From an uncultured Bacillota bacterium (GTDB lineage: Bacteria > Bacillota > Clostridia > UBA1381), in the NCBI GenBank assembly GCA_949297205.1, contig CASFSH010000039.1, positions 1 through 11,389 of the forward strand: DNA of 11,389 nucleotides, written 5' to 3'. A model generated the notes under the pieces. That model was not told the origin of the DNA, did not search any database, and worked only from the letters and a program-made list of their open reading frames with translations. A program made the position numbers and the translations under genes. This document shows positions 5,628-11,389 of the stretch, piece by piece. Positions within the stretch are counted from its first letter, which is position 1; every line of letters begins with the position of its first letter.

Positions 5628-6740
5628 ATGAATATATCTAAAGGACTTTATATCCACATTCCTTTCTGTATACAAAAATGCAAATACTGTGATTTTGTTT
5701 CTTTTTGCGGGCAGGAGGAACAATATGACTTGTATATAGACAAGCTTTTAACCGAAGCGTCGGAATATAAAGGCGAAAATGTAGATACCGTTTTTATCGG
5801 CGGCGGAACACCCACCATACTTTCCGTCTCTCAGCTTTCAAAACTGTTTTCGGGCATATATAAAACATTTCATGTCTGCAACGGTTACGAATTTTCTATT
5901 GAATCAAACCCAAAAACACTTGATAATGATAAATTGTCTATTTTGAAAGAATACGGAATAAACAGAATAAGTGTGGGCGTTCAATCATTTAATAACAATG
6001 AACTGAAGGCAATAGGACGTATACACGACGCTGAAAGTGCCTATAATACAATAAATATGATAAAAAAGCATGGCTTTGATAATATTAATATAGATATTAT
6101 GCTGTCACTTCCGGGGCAAACGGAGGACAGCCTTTATAATACTATTAATACAGCTGTTCAGCTTAATCCCACGCATATTTCCTGTTACAGCCTTATACTT
6201 GAAGAAGGCACAAAGCTTTATGATGAATATGCCTCGGGAATTTATACAGCAATTGATGAGGATTATGACCGCCGGCTGTATCACACTGCCGCAGACCTTT
6301 TAAAAAACAGCGGATATGAACGCTATGAAATTTCCAATTTTTCCAAATCAGGATTTTTATGCCGCCACAATTTAAAATATTGGAACTGCGACGAATATAT
6401 AGGTCTGGGGGTTGCGGCACATTCATATATAAACAGCCGCAGATTTTATAACACTTCGGATATTTCACAATATCTTAAAGGTAATTTTCATTCGGACGAT
6501 ATATGTCTTCTTAACCAAACAGAAAAAATAAAAGAATATATTATGATGAGATTACGGCTTTGCGACGGAATAAACGATAACGAATTTTTTGATCGTTTTG
6601 GAACATATTTTTCCCAAAAGTACTTTCCGGCAATAAACAAACTGATTAGCGGCGGATTTATGAACAAAAGCAATAATTCCTATTTTCTTACCGATTCCGG
6701 TTTTGATGTTTCCAACAGTATAATATGTGAATTTTTGTAA
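5628..6740 (+). CDS. hemW: Radical SAM heme chaperone HemW
   Basis: A 370-residue radical SAM protein. The 4Fe-4S cluster motif CxxxCxxC is C14-C18-C21 in IPFCIQKCKYCDF. Next come FIGGGTPT (56-63), ESNPKTL, RISVGVQSF and DIMLSLPGQT, all typical of the HemN/HemW superfamily. Later, YEISNFSKSGFLCRHNLKYW carries the HNxxYW segment characteristic of HemW, which binds heme and inserts it into target proteins. HemW proteins are often mislabelled as oxygen-independent coproporphyrinogen oxidase. Upstream in-frame codons exist (from 5559), but the ATG at 5628 follows GAAAGGA (5612-5618) at a 9-base spacing and begins right before the conserved GLYIHIPFC. In many Firmicutes hemW lies immediately before hrcA, as here; the usual lepA upstream is absent, replaced by the cysteine-rich peptide gene. 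Confidence 0.93.
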   Translation: MNISKGLYIHIPFCIQKCKYCDFVSFCGQEEQYDLYIDKLLTEASEYKGENVDTVFIGGGTPTILSVSQLSKLFSGIYKTFHVCNGYEFSIESNPKTLDNDKLSILKEYGINRISVGVQSFNNNELKAIGRIHDAESAYNTINMIKKHGFDNINIDIMLSLPGQTEDSLYNTINTAVQLNPTHISCYSLILEEGTKLYDEYASGIYTAIDEDYDRRLYHTAADLLKNSGYERYEISNFSKSGFLCRHNLKYWNCDEYIGLGVAAHSYINSRRFYNTSDISQYLKGNFHSDDICLLNQTEKIKEYIMMRLRLCDGINDNEFFDRFGTYFSQKYFPAINKLISGGFMNKSNNSYFLTDSGFDVSNSIICEFL

Positions 6741-6849
6741 TATTAATTTTACAGCTTATTTGCTAAGATATAAATTGCATGATTTTTGTTTATAATAAAT
6801 TAATTTTATGAACAATTTGTAAAAACAAACAAAAAAAAATAAAAAACCC

Positions 6850-6878
6850 TTGACAATTGAATGTATTAGTGGTATTTT
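6850..6878 (+). promoter_or_regulatory. Main promoter of the hrcA-grpE-dnaK operon
   Basis: A perfect TTGACA -35 (6850-6855), 17-base spacer ending in TGG, and TATTTT -10 (6873-6878), so the -10 is of the extended TGn type. A-rich tracts just upstream (about 6821-6846) resemble an UP element that raises basal strength. Transcription would start near 6885, directly at the CIRCE operator. A perfect TATAAT at 6878-6883 has no -35 at usable distance and is less likely to be the -10. Confidence 0.8.
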
Positions 6879-6885
6879 ATAATTG

Positions 6886-6912
6886 TTAGCACTCAATAAA
6901 TGTGAGTGCTAA
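6886..6912 (+). promoter_or_regulatory. CIRCE operator for HrcA
   Basis: TTAGCACTC, nine bases, GAGTGCTAA: a perfect match to the CIRCE consensus. HrcA binds this inverted repeat as a dimer and represses until heat or misfolded protein titrates GroE from it (family knowledge). Here it overlaps the transcription start region and lies 20 bases before hrcA, giving autoregulation of the operon. It would also form a hairpin at the 5' end of the mRNA. Confidence 0.97.
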
Positions 6913-6932
6913 AACCAAGAAGGAGTGATCTT

Positions 6933-7976
6933 ATGGAACTGAATGAAAGAAAACTCCGCATACTGCAGGCAATAATTGACGAATATATGGGTACAGCCGA
7001 ACCGGTAGGTTCAAGAGTTATTTCCAAAAAAAATAATCTCGGTCTTTCAAGTGCAACAATACGTAACGAAATGGCAGACCTTGAAGAAATGGGATTTTTA
7101 ATTCAGCCTCACACCTCGGCAGGACGTGTTCCGTCAGATGCTGCCTACAGATATTATGTCAATTCGATGATGAAAAGATATAAAATCGGAGTAAAGACAA
7201 TAGAACAATTGCAGCTTGCTCTGGAACAAAAAATCAATCAGCTTGATTCCATTATTAAAAAGGCAAGCCACATTACCTCTGCCCTTACAGACTACACCGC
7301 ATTTATTACAACACCTGAATTAAAAATCAACTGTGTAAAAAAATGCGAGCTTGTAAATCTTTCCGGAGGTTGTTCGCTGCTTATAATAATAACCCAGGCA
7401 GGTATTGTAAAAAATAAAATACTGACACTTTCCCTTGATGATAATTCGGCAGCTGTTTTGGGAGAAATAATCAACAAAACACTCTGCGGACTTTGTACGA
7501 ACGATATTACATTTGATATTATACAGTCAATGCAGAATGAAATATCCGATAAGCTTCATCTTCCGCCGAAAGCGCTGATTAATATTCTGGATTTTGTCTA
7601 TGAAGCAATTGAAGAACTGGATGACACCGATATTTATATAGAAAATGCCAAATCAATATTAAAATACAACGATATTGAAAAAGCTCAGAAAATGTTTACT
7701 TTTCTTGAGGATAAGAAAAATTTAAAAAAACTTATAAAAAGTGATTCCGATGATAAAGTTAATATAAAGATTGGCTCGGAAAATGAAGTTGAAGAACTTA
7801 AGGATTGCAGTCTTGTTACAGTGAATTATTCACTTAATAACAAAACAGCAGGGCATCTTGGAGTAATCGGACCTAAGCGTATGAATTATGCTAAAGTTGT
7901 TGCAAGTCTTGACTGCATATCCAAATACATCGATAAAATTCTTTATCAATTATATATTGGGGAAAGCGAGGAATAG
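6933..7976 (+). CDS. hrcA: Heat-inducible transcription repressor HrcA
   Basis: A 347-residue repressor of normal length. Residues 1 to about 75 form the winged helix DNA-binding part, with ERKLRILQAIIDEYM, EPVGSRVISK, SSATIRNEMADLEEMGFL and the conserved HTSAGRVPSDAAYRYYV that follows it. The rest is the dimerisation and GAF-like domain, ending in HLGVIGPKRMNYAKVVASLDCISKYI. HrcA represses class I heat shock genes through CIRCE and needs GroEL for activity. The ATG at 6933 follows AAGGAG (6920-6925) at seven bases; the GTG at 6906 lies inside the CIRCE element and is rejected. The gene is first in the operon, with grpE three bases downstream. Confidence 0.97.
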   Translation: MELNERKLRILQAIIDEYMGTAEPVGSRVISKKNNLGLSSATIRNEMADLEEMGFLIQPHTSAGRVPSDAAYRYYVNSMMKRYKIGVKTIEQLQLALEQKINQLDSIIKKASHITSALTDYTAFITTPELKINCVKKCELVNLSGGCSLLIIITQAGIVKNKILTLSLDDNSAAVLGEIINKTLCGLCTNDITFDIIQSMQNEISDKLHLPPKALINILDFVYEAIEELDDTDIYIENAKSILKYNDIEKAQKMFTFLEDKKNLKKLIKSDSDDKVNIKIGSENEVEELKDCSLVTVNYSLNNKTAGHLGVIGPKRMNYAKVVASLDCISKYIDKILYQLYIGESEE

Positions 7977-7979
7977 AGA

Positions 7980-8561
7980 TTGTCTAAGCAAAAAGATAAA
8001 AACATAGAAACAGAAAAAAACGAAGAAACAACTCCGGCAGAAGAAACACAGTCGGAAAATACTGAAAATACAGAAGAAAAATCTGTTTCCGAAAATGAAG
8101 AACAGCCTGTTGACAAAACAGCTGAACTTGAAGAAAAAATTAAAGACTGGGAAAACAAATATAAGCTTTTATATGCTGAATTTGATAATTACCGCAAACG
8201 TACAACAAAAGAAAAAGATTCTCGATATGCCGATGCTGTTATAGATACCGTAAACGCATTTTTGGCAGTTGCGGATAATCTTGACAGAGCGGTTACAACA
8301 ACAGTGGAATCGGAGGATGCAAAAAAAGTTTTGGAAGGCGTAGAACTTGTAAAAAAACAAATGTCTGATATTCTTGCAAAGCTTGATGTTACACCTATTA
8401 AATCGGTGGGAGAGGAATTTGATCCTAATCTTCATAATGCAGTTATGCATATCGAAGATGAAAATGTTACCGACAATACTGTAGTTGAGGAATTTCAGAA
8501 GGGCTACATATATAAAAACGAAAGAGTAGTCCGTCACAGTATGGTTAAAGTTGCCAACTGA
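7980..8561 (+). CDS. grpE: Nucleotide exchange factor GrpE
   Basis: A 193-residue protein that releases ADP from DnaK. The first 40 or so residues are acidic and low in complexity (Glu, Thr, Ser, Lys), probably disordered. A long charged helix follows (about 42-100, LEEKIKDWENKYKLLYAEFDNYRKR), the coiled-coil stalk of the GrpE dimer. The C-terminal beta domain carries the family signature EEFDPNLHNAVMHIED (145 onwards) and GYIYKNERVVRHSMVKVAN. Translation starts at a TTG (7980), behind GAGGAA at a seven-base spacing, only three bases after the hrcA stop; no ATG start is available. Tight spacing suggests translational coupling with hrcA. Confidence 0.96.
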   Translation: MSKQKDKNIETEKNEETTPAEETQSENTENTEEKSVSENEEQPVDKTAELEEKIKDWENKYKLLYAEFDNYRKRTTKEKDSRYADAVIDTVNAFLAVADNLDRAVTTTVESEDAKKVLEGVELVKKQMSDILAKLDVTPIKSVGEEFDPNLHNAVMHIEDENVTDNTVVEEFQKGYIYKNERVVRHSMVKVAN

Positions 8562-8578
8562 TTAATTATATATGTAAA

Positions 8579-8607
8579 TTTAACGGATAAAAGACTACTG
8601 ATACAAT
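8579..8607 (+). promoter_or_regulatory. Possible internal promoter ahead of dnaK
   Basis: An extended -10, TGATACAAT (8599-8607), stands 17 bases after a weak -35-like TTTAAC (8579-8584). It lies in the 124-base gap between grpE and dnaK, unusually wide for this operon, and could give CIRCE-independent dnaK transcription with a leader of about 70 bases. Confidence 0.35.
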
Positions 8608-8656
8608 GATTGTTTATGGTATTTTGTATGATTTTTCCGCGTTGATAATTTGTATT

Positions 8657-8669
8657 GCCGCATAGCGGC
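8657..8669 (+). other. GC hairpin next to the dnaK ribosome binding site
   Basis: GCCGC (8657-8661) and GCGGC (8665-8669) enclose a 3-base loop, ending five bases before the GGAGGA site (8675-8680). An alternative pairing, TTCCGC (8635-8640) with GCGGAA (8668-8673), excludes it and would stop right at the ribosome binding site. No T run follows, so it is not a terminator. A role in translation or mRNA stability is inference. Confidence 0.4.
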
Positions 8670-8685
8670 GGAATGGAGGATTATT

Positions 8686-10587
8686 ATGAGTAAAATTATA
8701 GGAATTGATTTAGGTACTACAAATTCATGTGTGGCTGTTATTGAAGGCGGCAACCCATCCGTTATAGCAAATTCCGAAGGTGCAAGAACAACACCGTCTG
8801 TAGTTGCTTTTCAGAAAAACGGTGAAAGAATTGTAGGTCAGGTTGCTAAAAGACAGGCTGTAACAAATGCTGACAGAACAATTATGTCAATAAAAAGACA
8901 TATGGGTGAAAATTATAAAGTAAACATTGACGGTAAATCATATACACCGCCTGAAATCTCCGCAATGATTTTAACAAAGCTTAAACAAGATGCAGAGAGT
9001 TATCTCGGCGAGCCGGTTACACAAGCCGTTATTACAGTTCCTGCATATTTCAGTGATTCACAAAGACAGGCAACAAAGGATGCCGGAAAAATTGCAGGTC
9101 TTGAGGTTTTGAGAATTATAAATGAACCTACCGCTGCAGCTCTTGCATACGGCATGAACGATACCGACCAAAAAGTAATGATTTATGACCTCGGCGGCGG
9201 TACTTTCGATGTATCTATACTTGAAATAGGTGACGGCGTATTTGAAGTATTATCCACAAACGGCGATACACATCTTGGCGGCGATGACTTTGATGAAAGA
9301 ATAATTAAATATCTTGTTGATGAATTCAAAAAAGAAACAGGAGTTGATTTAACTTCTGATAAAATGGCAATGCAAAGATTAAAAGAAGCAGCTGAAAAAT
9401 CAAAAATTGAACTGTCCGGAATGACAACTTCAAACATTAATCTTCCGTTTATAACAGCTGATGCATCAGGTCCGAAGCACTTGGATATTACACTTACCAA
9501 AGCAAAATTTGATGATTTAACTGCAGATTTGGTTCAGAAAACTCTTGTTTGTATAAGAAATGCAATGAGAGACGCCAATTTATCAAACGGCGATATAGAC
9601 AAAGTACTTCTTGTCGGAGGTTCTTCAAGAATACCTGCTGTTCAGGAAGCCGTTAAGAAAGAAATGGGTCAGGAACCACACAAGGGTATTAACCCCGATG
9701 AATGTGTTGCTATCGGTGCCGCAGTACAGGCAGGTGTATTGGGCGGAGACGTTAAAGACTTACTTTTGTTGGATGTTACCCCGTTGTCACTTGGTATCGA
9801 AACAATGGGCGGAGTATTTACAAGATTGATTGACAGAAATACAACCATTCCTACAAAGAAATCCCAGATCTTCTCAACAGCAGCAGACGGTCAGACAAGT
9901 GTTGAAGTCCACGTATTACAAGGTGAACGTGATATTGCACAATATAATAAAACTCTCGGAAGATTCAGTTTGACCGGAATTGCACCTGCACCAAGAGGTG
10001 TACCGCAGATAGAGGTTACTTTTGACATAGATGCAAACGGCATAGTAAAGGTATCGGCAAAGGATATGGCTACAGGCAATGAGCAAAAAATTACAATTAC
10101 TTCTTCATCAAATCTGAGTGATGAAGACATTGACAGAGCTGTAAAAGAAGCTGAAAAATATGCCGAAGAAGATAAAAAACGTAAAGAAGAAGTAGAAATA
10201 AGAAACAATGCCGAAAGTGCTGTATCTCAAGCCGAGAGAACATTAAACGAATTGGGCGATAAAGTTGATGCAAACGACAAATCCTCCATTCAGGCAGAAA
10301 TAGAAAAGGTTAAAGAGGCTTTGAAAGGTACAGATACCGAAGCCATCAAACAGGCAAGTGAAAACTTACAGCAGGCATTCTATAAGGTATCAGAAAAATT
10401 GTATCAACAGGCTAATCCTCAGGGTGCCGCAGGCGGACAGGGATTCAATCCTAACGACTTTAACGGTGGTGCACAAGGCGGCGCAGGCTTCAATCCAAAC
10501 GATTTTAACGGCGGTGCACAGGGCGGTACCGATGGTAATGTATATGAAGCTGACTACAGAGAAGTAGATAACAATGACAATAAATAA
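8686..10587 (+). CDS. dnaK: Molecular chaperone DnaK (Hsp70)
   Basis: A 633-residue Hsp70. The ATPase domain carries the three Hsp70 signatures: GIDLGTTNSCVAV (from residue 6), YDLGGGTFDVSIL (from 167) and VLLVGGSSRIPAVQEAVK (from 307). The interdomain linker DLLLLD is at 358-363, then the substrate-binding beta domain (DVTPLSLGIETMGG) and a helical lid rich in Glu and Lys. It fits the shorter Gram-positive DnaK type. The C-terminus has a tandem GFNPNDFNGGAQGG repeat (586-614) and ends YREVDNNDNK, a variant of the usual EEVD-like tail. DnaK refolds proteins with DnaJ and GrpE. The ATG at 8686 follows GGAGGA; an upstream TTG at 8650 would start before the conserved N-terminus and is rejected. 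A strong terminator follows 54 bases after the stop. Confidence 0.98.
   Translation: MSKIIGIDLGTTNSCVAVIEGGNPSVIANSEGARTTPSVVAFQKNGERIVGQVAKRQAVTNADRTIMSIKRHMGENYKVNIDGKSYTPPEISAMILTKLKQDAESYLGEPVTQAVITVPAYFSDSQRQATKDAGKIAGLEVLRIINEPTAAALAYGMNDTDQKVMIYDLGGGTFDVSILEIGDGVFEVLSTNGDTHLGGDDFDERIIKYLVDEFKKETGVDLTSDKMAMQRLKEAAEKSKIELSGMTTSNINLPFITADASGPKHLDITLTKAKFDDLTADLVQKTLVCIRNAMRDANLSNGDIDKVLLVGGSSRIPAVQEAVKKEMGQEPHKGINPDECVAIGAAVQAGVLGGDVKDLLLLDVTPLSLGIETMGGVFTRLIDRNTTIPTKKSQIFSTAADGQTSVEVHVLQGERDIAQYNKTLGRFSLTGIAPAPRGVPQIEVTFDIDANGIVKVSAKDMATGNEQKITITSSSNLSDEDIDRAVKEAEKYAEEDKKRKEEVEIRNNAESAVSQAERTLNELGDKVDANDKSSIQAEIEKVKEALKGTDTEAIKQASENLQQAFYKVSEKLYQQANPQGAAGGQGFNPNDFNGGAQGGAGFNPNDFNGGAQGGTDGNVYEADYREVDNNDNK
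10441..10530 (+). repeat. Tandem 45-base repeat in the dnaK C-terminal tail
   Basis: Two adjacent units of 15 codons (10441-10485 and 10486-10530). The first 14 residues of each are identical (GFNPNDFNGGAQGG), the last being A or T. The two DNA copies differ by six silent changes across those 14 codons and no amino-acid change, so the peptide sequence seems preserved rather than freshly duplicated. Confidence 0.9.
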
Positions 10588-10641
10588 GCCAAAACAGCTT
10601 AATATATCATGTTTTAAAATATAACAATGGATTTAACAATT

Positions 10642-10669
10642 AAAAAGGGCGGCACCAGTCGCCCTTTTT
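10642..10669 (+). terminator. Strong intrinsic terminator between dnaK and dnaJ
   Basis: AAAAAGGGCG (10642-10651) pairs with CGCCCTTTTT (10660-10669); two more pairs (G-U, C-G) continue inside and leave a 4-base loop. The five T at the end complete a classical terminator. It would stop most transcripts from the CIRCE promoter before dnaJ. Confidence 0.92.
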
Positions 10670-10831
10670 ATGGGTAGGAATACCTTAACATAATATACGG
10701 AGTCTCTGCTCCGACATTCAATATCACGGTGATGAACCGGATTATGCACCATTGAAAAAAGCAGAATATGCTGTTTAAATACAGTACAAAATTCTGTTCC
10801 AGTTATAAAGTTATCGGGTAGGTGAATTAAA
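10670..10831 (+). other. Hairpin-rich non-coding gap before dnaJ
   Basis: No reading frame of note, but several possible RNA helices in a row: GGTA/TACC with a GGAA loop (10673-10684); CGGAGT/GCTCCG (10698-10713); TTCAAT/ATTGAA (10717-10722 with 10751-10756) enclosing GGTG/CACC (10728-10731 with 10747-10750) or instead CGGT/ACCG; and CAGAAT/ATTCTG (10762-10767 with 10791-10796) enclosing TGCTGT/ACAGTA (10769-10774 with 10781-10786). No T run follows. It matches no riboswitch that I recognise. It could be a structured dnaJ leader, a small RNA, or chance pairing. Confidence 0.4.
10752..10780 (+). promoter_or_regulatory. Candidate separate promoter of dnaJ
   Basis: TTGAAA (10752-10757, 5/6), 17-base spacer ending in TGT, and TTAAAT (10775-10780, 4/6), so the -10 is of extended type. 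It would start transcription near 10787, about 45 bases before dnaJ, with no CIRCE nearby. It overlaps the last hairpin of the gap, so the two readings compete. Confidence 0.35.
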
Positions 10832-11389
10832 TTGGCAGATAAAAGAGATTATTATGAAGTACTGGGAATTTCAAAAAACGCTTCGGATGATGAAATAAAA
10901 AAAGCATATAGAAAAGAAGCAAAAAAATATCATCCCGACTTACACCCGGGAGATAAAGAAGCTGAAGCCAAATTTAAAGAGGTAAACGAAGCATACGAAG
11001 TTTTATCGGACAGTGAAAAAAAGGCAAGATATGATCAGTTCGGTCATGCCGGTGTGGATCCCAACTTCTCCGGAGGAGGAGGCGGCTTTGGCGGCTTTGA
11101 CGATTTCGGAGATATATTCTCAAATATATTCGGAGGAGGCTTCGGCGGTTTCGGAGGCGGTTCAAGAAGAAACGGTCCTGTACGTGGTGCCGATATTCAG
11201 CAAGTTATTGATATTACTTTTGAAGAAGCAGCTTTTGGATGTAAGAAAAGCATACAGGTAACACGCGCAGAAAACTGTACAGCATGTAAAGGTACAGGCG
11301 CTAAAGCAGGAACATCTCCTGTAACCTGTAAACGTTGTAACGGTCAAGGACAAATAAGACAGCAAACAAGAACACCTTTGGGATATATG
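10832..11389 (+). CDS. dnaJ: Chaperone protein DnaJ, N-terminal 186 residues
   Basis: The gene runs off the right edge. The J-domain spans about residues 4-70 (KRDYYEVLGISKNASDDEIKKAYRK; YEVLSDSEKKARYDQFG) with the HPD motif at 34-36, which stimulates DnaK ATP hydrolysis. A Gly/Phe-rich region follows (81-110). The zinc-binding domain begins with CTACKGTG (C149, C152) and CKRCNGQG (C166, C169); the other two CxxCxGxG repeats would follow outside the window. It is thus a full class A DnaJ. The start is a TTG at 10832 (MADKRDYYEVLG), behind AGGTGA (10820-10825) at six bases; no in-frame ATG precedes the J-domain. A terminator and 162 further bases separate it from dnaK, so its transcription may be partly independent. 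Confidence 0.96.
   Translation, partial: MADKRDYYEVLGISKNASDDEIKKAYRKEAKKYHPDLHPGDKEAEAKFKEVNEAYEVLSDSEKKARYDQFGHAGVDPNFSGGGGGFGGFDDFGDIFSNIFGGGFGGFGGGSRRNGPVRGADIQQVIDITFEEAAFGCKKSIQVTRAENCTACKGTGAKAGTSPVTCKRCNGQGQIRQQTRTPLGYM

Noticed and set aside
6878..6883. Perfect TATAAT as the -10 of the hrcA promoter
   Set aside because: It is 22 bases from the TTGACA, too far. The TGn-TATTTT at 17 bases fits better; kept only as a possible second start.
8657..8669. GC hairpin before dnaK as a terminator
   Set aside because: The stem is five pairs with no T run, and it sits just before a ribosome binding site in an operon.
11013..11261. Plus-strand open frame of 82 codons
   Set aside because: It is out of frame within dnaJ, whose J-domain, Gly/Phe region and zinc motifs are clear.
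1..11389. Mobile element, defence system, CRISPR, tRNA or rRNA
   Set aside because: No transposase or integrase, no spaced identical repeats, no cloverleaf and no rRNA motif were seen. The genes are mostly housekeeping genes with uniform composition.

Overview
The window is a low-GC, AT-rich bacterial chromosome segment with compact, mostly same-strand genes. It has strong GGAGG-type ribosome binding sites, several TTG starts, intrinsic terminators, and an HrcA/CIRCE-controlled hrcA-grpE-dnaK-dnaJ locus preceded by hemW. That gene order, the short Gram-positive-type DnaK and the small cysteine-rich membrane peptide point to a Firmicutes (Bacillota) member, most likely of class Clostridia. The species cannot be fixed from the sequence alone. 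I see no mobile element, CRISPR array, tRNA or rRNA.

Layout. Positions 1-1032 (minus strand) hold the 5' end of an OmpR/PhoB-type response regulator gene and, upstream of it, a separate gene for an unrecognised single-pass membrane protein; each has its own candidate sigma-A-type promoter. From about 1084 everything runs on the plus strand. A metal-dependent amidohydrolase, a divergent MreB-family actin and a TrmN6-type tRNA methyltransferase form a probable operon (1257-3918) ending at an AT-rich hairpin. RsmI (16S rRNA ribose methyltransferase) and a small membrane-anchored protein follow (3997-5135). Next is a 47-residue cysteine-rich membrane peptide (5212-5355) with a very strong ribosome binding site and its own terminator. 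A 235-base gene-free stretch with a direct and an inverted repeat leads to hemW (5628-6740).

The chaperone locus fills the rest. A TTGACA promoter with an extended -10 overlaps the start region of a perfect CIRCE operator (6886-6912) in front of hrcA, so HrcA represses its own operon. grpE and dnaK follow. dnaK ends in a tandem 15-residue Gly/Asn/Phe repeat and is closed by a strong intrinsic terminator (10642-10669). About 160 bases of hairpin-rich, non-coding sequence then separate it from dnaJ, which begins at a TTG (10832) and runs off the window. DnaJ is therefore at least partly uncoupled from the CIRCE transcript.

Functionally, DnaK (ATPase), GrpE (nucleotide exchange) and DnaJ (J-protein) form one protein-folding machine, with HrcA as the stress-responsive repressor and HemW as a heme chaperone. 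The upstream genes deal with translation quality (TrmN6, RsmI) and cell shape (MreB family). I did not find a convincing unknown multi-gene system. The best leads are the small cysteine-rich peptide, the structured dnaK-dnaJ gap and the divergent MreB paralogue.
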